DNA of 64,000 nucleotides. Origin: Hahella sp. HNIBRBA332. GTDB lineage: Bacteria; Pseudomonadota; Gammaproteobacteria; Pseudomonadales; Oleiphilaceae. The stretch covers positions 5,908,501-5,972,500 of the forward strand of contig NZ_CP132203.1 in NCBI RefSeq assembly GCF_030719035.1. Reading direction: 5' to 3'. Position 1 is the first letter of the stretch. Each line of letters opens with the position of its first letter. The notes under the pieces are model-generated. The model did not search any database, was not told the DNA's origin, and saw only the letters and a program-made list of their open reading frames with translations. A program made the position numbers and the translations under genes. Of this stretch, positions 17,834 through 25,812 are shown piece by piece.

Positions 17834-19648
17834 ATGGCGTGGCAGGGATACAAAGTTCTCAGCAAGCTGGGCGAGGGCGGCATGGCGACTGTTTACAAAG
17901 CCATGCAGGAATCGCTGCAACGTCCTGTCGCCATAAAAATACTGTCCGCCAACCTGAAAGGTCACCCCGAGATTCTGGAGCGCTTCGAAAAAGAATCTCT
18001 CATCATCGCGCAACTGAATCACCCTCATATTATCCATGTGATCGATAAGGGCGTTACCGGTAAGGGACGCCCTTATTTCGTCATGGAATATGTGGAAGGC
18101 ATGACCCTTGAGGACGCTATCAACCGTGGCAAACTCGACTTTTCCCGCAAAATGGATGTGTTGGTGCAGTTGTGCAAGGCGTTGGCCTATGCGCATAAAA
18201 ATGGCGTGATCCACCGCGATATCAAGCCCTCCAATATCCTCATCGATAATGATTGGCAGGCGCGGGTGCTGGATTTCGGCATCGCGCATTTCTACGATTC
18301 GTCCAGCAAGCAGAAAACCCTGCATACCCAGACCAGCAACATTATGGGCACATCCGCCTATATGGCGCCGGAACAGCACAAGTCGGCGGACGCCGCCTCG
18401 GTGCAGAGCGATATCTACGCGCTGGGCATTCTCATGTACGAGTTGTTTACCGGAGTGTGCCCGCAAGGAGATATCCCGCCGCCGCGCAAATTTGAACCGG
18501 ACATGGCGCCGGCCTTGAACTCGCTGATCATGCGCTGCCTGGAAAAAGATCCATCGGAACGGCCCGCTTCAGCGGACGAGGTGAAAAACGGGCTGCTGCA
18601 TATTCTGCAAGGCGGCCATCTCAGCAAGGCCCAGAAGGAGCGGGCGCTTTCCAACAGCGAGGCGATAGAGTCCAAGTTTTCCTTGTTGGACGTATTAAAG
18701 GAAGATCGCCACAGCTCCGTCTATTTATATGAGGACCTGGGCAAGCAGAAGCTGCTGATCATGAAGAAGCTGCCGGCGGATGCGCCAGGAATCAAGGAGC
18801 ACAAGCTGCTGGCGCGGCTCAGTCACCCCAATATCTGTAAGATTCTTGCGGTGTCGAAAGTGGATAAAGGCTTCGTTATTGTGACGGAGTATCTCCCCGG
18901 CGGCTCCATGGCGGAACAAATGCTGGCTCCGCTGCCGCCGGTGAAAGTGGTGGAGTGGGCGGAGCAAATCGCAGAGGGGCTGGCGTTCGCTCACCGCAAT
19001 CGAATTGTGCACGGCAATTTGCGTCCCAGTAATCTGTTATTGGATGAAGATGGCGTCATCAAGCTCACGGATTTTGGCTTACGCGCTCACTATACCGATT
19101 CAGACGAGCCGAACTGGTATGAAAATGCCGACGCCCAGGGCATTCTCGGCGACATGTTCGCGCTGGGCGCTATCTGCTACCACGCGCTGACCGGGCAGCC
19201 GCCGGTGATTCGCGGACAGCGTCTGGTGCGCAGCAAGAGATTTACCGAACTTCATAACCGGCTTCAGGAATTGATTAATCGCCTGCTGGAAACGCGTCCG
19301 GATAAACGCTACCCCTCACTGGAAGTGGCCATGGCGGATATTCGCGGGGTGTTGAAAAGTCTGCGTGCGCAAACGGCGGCCAAGCAGACGGAGGCGATCA
19401 AGAAGCATGTGTCTCAGGTCGCCAAGAAAGAACGTCGCTATCGTCCGCCGATTCGCTGGGGAAGAGTGATTTTCTTCATGCTGGTGATTGGCGTCGCGGC
19501 GGAGGAGTACTTTTGGGGGCACGGATATCGTTACCTCAAGCCATATCTTGATCCTTATCTGCAACAGGTGCAGGAGTCCGACGCCTGGATTGAGTGGTCG
19601 GAAAAAGCCAAGGAAGTAGGGCGCAAGACCAATCAGATCGATTGGTGA
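17834..19648 (+). CDS. Ser/Thr protein kinase fused to a pseudokinase domain
   Basis: This 604-residue protein holds two kinase folds in tandem. The first (about residues 5-260) has a complete active site: GEGGMATVYKA, VAIKIL, HRDIKPSN (about 127), DFG and the MAPEQ segment. The second (about 280-510) has degraded catalytic parts: the glycine-rich loop reads LKEDRHSSVYLY and HRD is replaced by HGNLRPSN (about 392), losing the catalytic aspartate, although DFG is kept. It should therefore be a pseudokinase. A basic segment and one membrane helix (about 542-565) follow. With the neighbouring PP2C and FHA proteins it forms a kinase/phosphatase/reader set like those that control type VI secretion, but no secretion genes are present here. 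Confidence 0.93.
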   Translation: MAWQGYKVLSKLGEGGMATVYKAMQESLQRPVAIKILSANLKGHPEILERFEKESLIIAQLNHPHIIHVIDKGVTGKGRPYFVMEYVEGMTLEDAINRGKLDFSRKMDVLVQLCKALAYAHKNGVIHRDIKPSNILIDNDWQARVLDFGIAHFYDSSSKQKTLHTQTSNIMGTSAYMAPEQHKSADAASVQSDIYALGILMYELFTGVCPQGDIPPPRKFEPDMAPALNSLIMRCLEKDPSERPASADEVKNGLLHILQGGHLSKAQKERALSNSEAIESKFSLLDVLKEDRHSSVYLYEDLGKQKLLIMKKLPADAPGIKEHKLLARLSHPNICKILAVSKVDKGFVIVTEYLPGGSMAEQMLAPLPPVKVVEWAEQIAEGLAFAHRNRIVHGNLRPSNLLLDEDGVIKLTDFGLRAHYTDSDEPNWYENADAQGILGDMFALGAICYHALTGQPPVIRGQRLVRSKRFTELHNRLQELINRLLETRPDKRYPSLEVAMADIRGVLKSLRAQTAAKQTEAIKKHVSQVAKKERRYRPPIRWGRVIFFMLVIGVAAEEYFWGHGYRYLKPYLDPYLQQVQESDAWIEWSEKAKEVGRKTNQIDW

Positions 19649-19651
19649 CCC

Positions 19652-20719
19652 TTAATTGATTCCATATTGTTGTGAGCTTTCAAAACGAAAGTAGCCGCTG
19701 GCTTCTTCAGCGGCGATGATATCCGCTTCGTTGCCGAAATACTTACGTTGCAACGCCTGAATACGCGTCGCATCCTGCGCGCCATCGCCCGACAAGGCCT
19801 GCCTCTGCGCCATATAGGCGTCGCCGTTCGCCCGCCGTTCGTCCCGGGCCCTATCCAGATTTTCCCAGCGGGTCAGGGCCGCATCGTCCATGCCCAGTTC
19901 TTTACGTAAATGGCGGAGCTGCGAATAGCGTTGTTCCGGGGGTAGGGTTCGCAACTGTTCCTGCACGGAAGGTAGACTCAGAAAACGGTCGGTCAACTCC
20001 TGCTTCTTATTGGCGATGAGGTGTTCGGCTTTTTCAGGGAAACTGGCCAGAATTTGTTGTTTATATTGGGTAATTTTCTCTTCTACGGGAGCGGAAGACT
20101 GCTCCAGGTCGGCTAGATGATCTTGAAACTGTTCGGCTTGCCACTGATCTTTCCAAATCTCGTAGGCTTGCTCGCCAAACAGCGCCTCACGTTTTTGCCA
20201 GAGGCGAGTGCGCTTTTCCGTATCGCTCAGGGACATCAAGGCGTAACGTTCGGTGTTCATCCATTCTGTGTAAGTCTCCAGAGCGGCGAAGGTTTGCATC
20301 AACGTATCCTGGATTTCAGGAAAGGCGGCGCTGACCAGAATGGCCAGTTGCTCTCGCCAGTTATCCGGGTAGCGGTTTTGTACGAAACGCATCAGCTTTT
20401 CCAGCACCTGGACCTGAACCTTGGGATGCTGGATATGCGCCCCGAAGGCGCGTTGTAAATATCCGATCAGTTCCTCTTCTTCCAGATTGCGTTGGGCGAG
20501 GACGTCTTGGGCGGGCGTCGCGGTCTGAACAGAAGGCCTGGATTGCGGCGCTGATGCAGTCAAAGCTGACGTTGGCGCTGACGCTGTCTGTTGTGTCGCC
20601 GCGGCGTCATTGGAACCCCGCTCAGGCCAAAACATGGCGACGGCGATCAGGGTTAAAGCAAGTCCGCCTGTTATTAAGACGGCGCTTCGACGTGAAGTAG
20701 CGTTTGTTATTTTTGTCAT
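19652..20719 (-). CDS. lifO: Lipase-specific foldase (lipase chaperone), LifO-like
   Basis: The 355-residue protein has an N-terminal membrane anchor (about residues 12-30), an Ala/Pro/Gln/Thr-rich linker and an all-helical body ending with QRYSQLRHLRKELGMDD and a Q-rich C-terminus. This is the architecture of membrane-anchored lipase chaperones that fold secreted lipases in the periplasm. The RxxFDY motif usual in Lif proteins is not evident. It lies head-to-head with the lipase gene (267 bases between starts), whereas lip and lif are usually in one operon. Its 3' end is convergent with the kinase gene, three bases apart. Confidence 0.78.
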   Translation of the reverse strand: MTKITNATSRRSAVLITGGLALTLIAVAMFWPERGSNDAAATQQTASAPTSALTASAPQSRPSVQTATPAQDVLAQRNLEEEELIGYLQRAFGAHIQHPKVQVQVLEKLMRFVQNRYPDNWREQLAILVSAAFPEIQDTLMQTFAALETYTEWMNTERYALMSLSDTEKRTRLWQKREALFGEQAYEIWKDQWQAEQFQDHLADLEQSSAPVEEKITQYKQQILASFPEKAEHLIANKKQELTDRFLSLPSVQEQLRTLPPEQRYSQLRHLRKELGMDDAALTRWENLDRARDERRANGDAYMAQRQALSGDGAQDATRIQALQRKYFGNEADIIAAEEASGYFRFESSQQYGIN

Positions 20720-20985
20720 GCCTGGAATTTTTATTGTTTACTCGGAACGAATGCAAGCCTGGCGGCGCCGCAACATCTGCGGGTTAAGTTTTAATAGGAA
20801 AATTTGTCGGCGCCATCACACATTCGGGGGATGGTACATCTGAACTGCGCTTCATATTATGGTTTACTCATAGGTCGCTGAGCGGAGTTCCTTCACGTAA
20901 CCTGTATCGGCGCCGGCGTAGAACAAAAATAAAAACCCGAATTACGATCAAAAGAGTCGTATTACCTCGTTACAACAAAAACAAA

Positions 20986-22113
20986 ATGAGGACTGAAAAC
21001 ATGAAACCAATGCTCAAGGCCGTTCCGGCGGCGCTTGTCTGCGCTTCGTTGGTCTGCGCGCCGGCCGCTCAGGCTCGGGACGCAGATAAAACCAAGTACC
21101 CCATTGTCTTCGCTCACGGCATGGCCGGGTTCAACAATATCCTGGGGCTGGATTACTGGGGTGACGACTTTGGCACGTACGTGCTCGATCCCTGCGATAA
21201 ATTCCTCGAAATCGCCTGCAACGGCGACATCAACGACAATCAACAAAGTTACGTTTCCGCCGTACAGCCTTTCCAAAGCTCAGAAGTGCGCGGCAAGCAG
21301 CTCGCGGATAATATTGAAAGCTATCTGGCCACCAGTGGTAATCGTTACGTCAATCTGGTGTCTCACTCCCAAGGTGGAGTAGACAGCCGTAAAGCGGCGC
21401 GTGTGCTGTATGAGCGTAAAGGCTATCGGGTGGTGAAGACGCACGTCAGCATCTCCTCTCCACACAGGGGCTCTCCCGTCGCTAAATTCGTACTCGATAA
21501 TTTCCGCGACTCCATTGTGGAAGTGCTGGCCAACTTCTACGGTAATGTCGTTTACGCTGCGGGGAACGACGCGGTGGCGGCCGCCAAACAACTGGTATAT
21601 GACGATTATGAAGCGGACGGCGTCATCACTGGGATGAAGGCGTTCAACCAGAACTACCCCGCCAGCGGCGCCTATATCGAACATGCGGCGTCGGTAATGA
21701 CGGCGCAAAGCGGACTCAACGTGAACCCGGCGTTATGGCTGGTGTCGGAAGGCCTGTTCAATATCGACGGCAATGGCTACTGCCTGGATGATTGTAATAA
21801 CGACGGCGCCGCAGGGCAGGGGGACGGCAACGCCAATCAACGGGACGACGATGGTCTGGTTGGCATCAACTCCCAGCAACAAGGGGAGCGGTTGCAATAT
21901 TACGAGCGTTGGGGATCGCTTGATTCCATCTACGCGCAGCCGGCGTTTGGCTATGTCAGCGACCTGAACCGACCCAGTGAAATGCAATCTACGTCTCTGT
22001 CTTACGTGCTGAATCAGGATCATATCGACGTCATTGGCGTTGGCCCTGACACCTTTGATGAAATGGAGTTCTACGCGGCGATCACGGACTATATCGCTGA
22101 TCGCGGGCATTAA
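20986..22113 (+). CDS. lip: Secreted triacylglycerol lipase
   Basis: The protein (about 375 residues; MKPMLKA at 21001 is the likelier start, with a signal peptide ending at AAQA) is a true lipase of the foldase-dependent family. The oxyanion region reads FAHGMAGFNN, the nucleophile is in SHSQGGVDS, the catalytic aspartate is likely in DDDGLVGINS and the histidine in NQDHIDVIGVG. It hydrolyses triacylglycerols after type II secretion. A cysteine pair likely forms a disulfide. The foldase gene is divergent upstream, so both promoters share the 267-base spacer. Odd: a DCNNDGAAGQGDGNANQRDDDG acidic loop (read as DDCNNDG and GDGNANQRDDDG) could bind calcium. Confidence 0.92.
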   Translation: MRTENMKPMLKAVPAALVCASLVCAPAAQARDADKTKYPIVFAHGMAGFNNILGLDYWGDDFGTYVLDPCDKFLEIACNGDINDNQQSYVSAVQPFQSSEVRGKQLADNIESYLATSGNRYVNLVSHSQGGVDSRKAARVLYERKGYRVVKTHVSISSPHRGSPVAKFVLDNFRDSIVEVLANFYGNVVYAAGNDAVAAAKQLVYDDYEADGVITGMKAFNQNYPASGAYIEHAASVMTAQSGLNVNPALWLVSEGLFNIDGNGYCLDDCNNDGAAGQGDGNANQRDDDGLVGINSQQQGERLQYYERWGSLDSIYAQPAFGYVSDLNRPSEMQSTSLSYVLNQDHIDVIGVGPDTFDEMEFYAAITDYIADRGH

Positions 22114-22144
22114 GCTCATAAGGGAAGGAGCGGCGGGACGCCGC

Positions 22145-22178
22145 GGCGATGGGGGAGCGGGAAACTCCTCCCATCGCC
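22145..22178. terminator. Strong hairpin between lipase and ilvM
   Basis: GGCGATGGG(G)GAG pairs with CTCCTCCCATCGCC across a 7-base loop, with one bulged base. It lies between the convergent lip and ilvM genes, so it can serve both strands. Confidence 0.65.
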
Positions 22179-22190
22179 TGCCGGGATGGC

Positions 22191-22472
22191 TTAGGCGCAA
22201 GCCAACTCAGGCGTTGAGGTCTGAGTAGGTTGGTTGAGCGCTTTCAGCATTTTCACATCCAATAGCTTTTGCAACTGTCGCAGTAGCGTTTCCGGCGGAC
22301 GCGAGCCGGAAACGATCAGTTGCGCCTCGTAGACATCCGCCAATCGCTGCAGACGCAGATCCTCCACCTGAAATCCACGTACGCGCACCACTCGCATAAC
22401 GCGTTCGAGAGCGCCAGGCTGACTGGATATTTGGCATTCAAAAATAGTTTGCGGATGTCGTGGGGAGGTCAT
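22191..22472 (-). CDS. ilvM: Acetolactate synthase II small (regulatory) subunit, ACT domain
   Basis: A 93-residue ACT-domain protein of the IlvM type, the small subunit that stabilises and activates the IlvG catalytic subunit. The opening TIFECQISSQPGALERVMRV matches the family, and the length equals that of enterobacterial IlvM. Its start overlaps the ilvG stop by four bases (ATGA), indicating coupled translation. The downstream ilvE, ilvD and ilvA genes of the enterobacterial operon are not here; a strong hairpin and the convergent lipase gene follow. Confidence 0.9.
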   Translation of the reverse strand: MTSPRHPQTIFECQISSQPGALERVMRVVRVRGFQVEDLRLQRLADVYEAQLIVSGSRPPETLLRQLQKLLDVKMLKALNQPTQTSTPELACA

Positions 22473-24178
22473 GCGGCTCTTCCTTTTTGCTGATTGGCGA
22501 TAGTGGGCGCCGGAGTGTTCTCCAGCATATTGGCGTTCGCTTCTCCGGGTTTAACGATTGGCCATACGTTGGTTTCTTCTTCAATGTGTACGTGCAGCAA
22601 CATTGGTCCAGGGTAGGCGAGCAGCGTTTCGATACTGCGACGCATCTGGCAGCGCTTGCTGATGGTCATGGCGGGGATGCCAAAGGCTTTGGCGATGGCG
22701 CTGAAGTCCGGGTTATCAGAGAGGTCCACCTCGCTGTAGCGGCCGGCGTAGAACAGCTCCTGTTGCTGACGCACCATACCCAGGCGCTGGTTGTCCAGAA
22801 TGATGAGCTTAATCGGCAGGCCATAACGCTGAATAGTCGCCAGTTCCTGCATATTCATCATGAAAGAGCCGTCGCCAGACACGTTGATGACCGGCGCGCC
22901 AGGTTTAGCGAACTGTGCTCCCATTGCAGCGGGCAGGCCGTATCCCATGGTTCCGAGGCCGCCGCTGGACAGATGCTGACGTGGGTGATTGAAGTCAAAA
23001 TACTGCGCCACCCACATCTGATGTTGCCCTACATCGCAGCTTATGATGGCTTCAGGCGGCGTTACTTTGTCCATGGTGGCGATGAAATCAGGGCCTTGAA
23101 TCGACGCCGGATCGTCTTCGTTTGAGGTGGCGGCGAACCCGTTACGGGTCTTGCTCGCCATACATTGGTCGCGCCATTCTGGAATCTCCAAAGGCTGACG
23201 CAAGGCGTGCAGAATCTCGCGCATATCGCCCAACAGCACACAGTCGGCGCGTTTGATTTTGCCGATTTCGCTATGGTCGCAGTCAATGTGAATAATGCGC
23301 GCGTTGGGAGCGAAAGCGCCGGGTTTTCCTGTGGCGCGATCGTCAAAACGCGCGCCGATAACAATTAGCAAGTCGCATTGCTCTACCGCCTCATTAGCGG
23401 CGCGGGAGCCGTGCATACCCAGCATGCCCAGATTGAGTGGATGGCGTTTACCGGGATTACCGATACCTTTCAACGTCACCACTTGTGGAATGCCGGTGGC
23501 GTCCGCGAAATGGCGATAACTGGTTACCGCTTTTGCGAGCATGACTCCGCCGCCGCTATAGATCAGCGGACGTTTTGCGGCTTTGATCATCTTGCGGGCC
23601 TGCCCCAACGGATTGTCCCAATTTGTCTCGTCGCCTCCGCTGCTCTCTGTAGCAGGGGATTCCGAGGCAGGCGTTGCGTTAAGTTCTTCCAGCAACACGT
23701 CTTTGGGGATATCCAGCCATACCGGACCAGGACGGCCGGACATGGCCAGCGCAACGGCCTCGTCCATGATGCGCGGCAGGTCGTTGGCGTCTTCCACCAA
23801 ATATGAATGCTTCACTACGCCTAAGGTCATTCCCAGAATATCGCTTTCCTGAAACGCGTCTGTGCCGATCAGGGCGCGCGGCACTTGCCCGGTGATCACC
23901 AGCATGGGAATGGAATCCATGTAAGCGTTGGCCACGCCAGTGATCAGATTGGTTGCGCCAGGACCGGAAGTGGCCAGGCATACGCCGAGACGCCCCGAGG
24001 CGCGGGCGTAGCCGTCAGCGGCGAGGGCGGCGGCTTGTTCGTGGCGGCAGAGGACATGTTTGACATTGGCGTCGAGGAGCGCGTCATACAGGGGCATGAT
24101 GCAGCCTCCTGGATACCCGAAAATGGTGTCAACGGAGTGCTGCGTCAGCTTCTCGATAATACATTGTGCGCCGTTCAT
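22469..24178 (-). CDS. ilvG: Acetolactate synthase large subunit
   Basis: The 569-residue enzyme is a thiamine-diphosphate acetohydroxyacid synthase that makes acetolactate and acetohydroxybutyrate for valine, leucine and isoleucine synthesis. N-terminal domain motifs GYPGGCIMPLYDAL and HEQAAALAADGYARASG (catalytic glutamate) are visible; the central FAD-region and C-terminal GDGSFMMNMQELATIQ thiamine site (about residues 428-443) are complete. Length is as expected for IlvG. It is preceded by a leader peptide and attenuator and overlaps ilvM. Expression should therefore respond to charging of branched-chain tRNAs. Confidence 0.95.
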   Translation of the reverse strand: MNGAQCIIEKLTQHSVDTIFGYPGGCIMPLYDALLDANVKHVLCRHEQAAALAADGYARASGRLGVCLATSGPGATNLITGVANAYMDSIPMLVITGQVPRALIGTDAFQESDILGMTLGVVKHSYLVEDANDLPRIMDEAVALAMSGRPGPVWLDIPKDVLLEELNATPASESPATESSGGDETNWDNPLGQARKMIKAAKRPLIYSGGGVMLAKAVTSYRHFADATGIPQVVTLKGIGNPGKRHPLNLGMLGMHGSRAANEAVEQCDLLIVIGARFDDRATGKPGAFAPNARIIHIDCDHSEIGKIKRADCVLLGDMREILHALRQPLEIPEWRDQCMASKTRNGFAATSNEDDPASIQGPDFIATMDKVTPPEAIISCDVGQHQMWVAQYFDFNHPRQHLSSGGLGTMGYGLPAAMGAQFAKPGAPVINVSGDGSFMMNMQELATIQRYGLPIKLIILDNQRLGMVRQQQELFYAGRYSEVDLSDNPDFSAIAKAFGIPAMTISKRCQMRRSIETLLAYPGPMLLHVHIEEETNVWPIVKPGEANANMLENTPAPTIANQQKGRAA

Positions 24179-24220
24179 ATCCTCTGTTCCCGTCAGTGGC
24201 CGCTTGCTGCGGGGGTCATA

Positions 24221-24256
24221 AAAAAACCCCCGGTTCTTGCGAAGCGGGGGTTTTTC
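24221..24256 (-). terminator. ilv attenuator terminator
   Basis: On the minus strand AAAAACCCCCG and CGGGGGTTTTT form a perfect 11-base stem with a 12-base loop, and the stem runs into a further run of T. It lies between the leader peptide stop and the ilvG start, where an attenuation terminator is expected. Confidence 0.88.
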
Positions 24257-24270
24257 GAAGTCTTACTTTG

Positions 24271-24363
24271 CTAGTTCCGACTCGTAAACGCCAACCCCCG
24301 CGAAGGTACGACGACCACCGCGACGACAATTAGGTTGACGATTAGAATCAGGGCTTGCTTCAT
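24271..24363 (-). CDS. ilvL: ilv leader peptide
   Basis: A 30-residue open frame starting at ATG 24363 encodes a peptide in which 14 residues are Leu, Ile or Val, including VVAVVVV. This is the hallmark of the ilvL leader peptide: ribosome stalling at these codons when branched-chain aminoacyl-tRNAs are scarce prevents formation of the terminator that follows 15 bases downstream. It precedes ilvGM in the right orientation and spacing. Confidence 0.9.
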   Translation of the reverse strand: MKQALILIVNLIVVAVVVVPSRGLAFTSRN

Positions 24364-24787
24364 GTGTTTGATAAATTCGACTGTTGTCAGAAATCTTGAA
24401 TGCATTTTGACCTGTAAATCAGGTCTGAAAAATATAGACGCTGCCTTTTCAGAAGGCAACCCCCTTTTTGCAAGTTATTTTTTTCGCCCCCTTTTCAACC
24501 CTTAACGAACCCAGTCAGTTACTGGCGCGGCTTAGGTTTTTCGATACGTATTTTCTGTCACGTTCACCTGTTTGGGTGATTGTAACCCTGATCATATTTT
24601 ATTCTCCTAACGGCGTTCAGAGAATGCCGCAGAAAACGTCCTGGTTAAGCGGGTCGGTCCCTTAATCCAGGAATGACGGGCGATTACGAAAAGGCGCTCT
24701 CATCTTTTTCGTTACAACCTTTCTGTAACACGCAGTAGTTAGAGTTTCCTTAAACAAACACGATAAAAAATAAGGAGATGACTGTTC
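24364..24787. promoter_or_regulatory. Divergent control region of ilvLGM and phospholipase-like operon
   Basis: About 420 bases without a gene between the two divergent units. AT-rich stretches near 24440-24490 and 24590-24610 could carry the minus- and plus-strand promoters. The plus-strand gene has AAGGAG at about 24772-24777. No protein site is confidently recognised. Confidence 0.45.
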
Positions 24788-25810
24788 ATGGGAAATAAAA
24801 AACTGATTTTGGCCGGCGTTATCCTTGCTTCCCTCGGGGCTCAACCTGCTCTGGCTTTCAAACAGGAAACCCACAAGCGCTTCGTTATCGACGCTGTCGA
24901 GTTCATGCGGACGCACCCTGACATCACCAACTACGCTAAATTGGAAGCGGTGGCCGCTGCGGCGGGAATCAGCGTGAACCAGATGGCGGATATGATTGGT
25001 CAAGGCGCCTACGATGTGGATGATTTCGAAGACACCTTTCTGTGCGGTGCGGTGACCGGCGATTGCGTGCTGGCGCCGGTGTGGGGTCTGGGCTCCAGCA
25101 TCGTCAACTACACTTCTTACTGGCACTTCCAGAACCACACTCGTGGCGCAGACGCGCATGGCAACGACATCGGGGGCTATGACTATTCCAAACTGAGCGT
25201 AAAAGGGGACATCGACAACATGGCGGCGTCCTGGCTCAAGGGCGATCACTTGGACGACGGCGCGGGCGGTCAGACTGGATGGTTCGGAGCGGATGACTCT
25301 GAATACAAGAGCTATCAGGTCACTGAGGCCAATTATCGTCAGGGCAGTTACTCCACCTACAGCATGTACAAGGATTTTGAGAATATCCCCTTTCAGCCCA
25401 TCGATAATCTGGGGCAATACTGGTACAGCGCATTCTGGGCGCAACCAACGATTCAGACATTGGGTTTCACCCTCCACACCACGGACTTATTGCAGCCTCA
25501 CCATACCTGGACCACCTCCGCATTGAACCATTCCGGCTGGGAGGCCTGGGTGCGTGATTACTACGATTCGGAGAATCTGAACGATGACGCATTAGTGGAA
25601 CAGGCTCTGGCGGACTTCCCCACATTAAGCGCCAATTCTGCGGAAATTCGTCCCTTGTTGACCAAGGGCGGTGAAATTTCCTATTCCATGGGCGGCGTGG
25701 TGTTGTCTTCCACGGAGCATGTGGACCGGCTGGCTGTGGCGAAAATTGTGGTGCCTCATGCTATCGCCATGACGGTTCACATTCTCAATCACGCCATGAA
25801 CCGGTTCTGA
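24788..25810 (+). CDS. Secreted zinc-dependent phospholipase C-like protein
   Basis: The 340-residue protein has a signal peptide ending near ALA at residue 24. The mature part starts FKQETHKRFVIDAVEFM and contains TSYWHFQNHTRG, LHTTDLLQPHHTW and ALNHSGWEAWVRDYY. The spacing of histidines and the final H/W pattern resemble the zinc phospholipase C / S1-P1 nuclease fold, in which many His and Asp residues bind three zinc ions. Substrate (phospholipid or nucleic acid) cannot be told from sequence. The next gene, a parvulin-like protein, begins two bases after the stop, pointing to a dedicated folding partner. Family assignment is moderate. Confidence 0.6.
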   Translation: MGNKKLILAGVILASLGAQPALAFKQETHKRFVIDAVEFMRTHPDITNYAKLEAVAAAAGISVNQMADMIGQGAYDVDDFEDTFLCGAVTGDCVLAPVWGLGSSIVNYTSYWHFQNHTRGADAHGNDIGGYDYSKLSVKGDIDNMAASWLKGDHLDDGAGGQTGWFGADDSEYKSYQVTEANYRQGSYSTYSMYKDFENIPFQPIDNLGQYWYSAFWAQPTIQTLGFTLHTTDLLQPHHTWTTSALNHSGWEAWVRDYYDSENLNDDALVEQALADFPTLSANSAEIRPLLTKGGEISYSMGGVVLSSTEHVDRLAVAKIVVPHAIAMTVHILNHAMNRF

Positions 25811-25812
25811 TC

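Noticed and set aside
17774..18466. Minus-strand frame opposite the kinase
   Set aside because: Overlaps the intact kinase catalytic motifs and shows no own family.
24662..25477. Minus-strand frame opposite the phospholipase-like gene
   Set aside because: Overlaps a gene with signal peptide and good ribosome binding site; the opposing product has no signal or domain.
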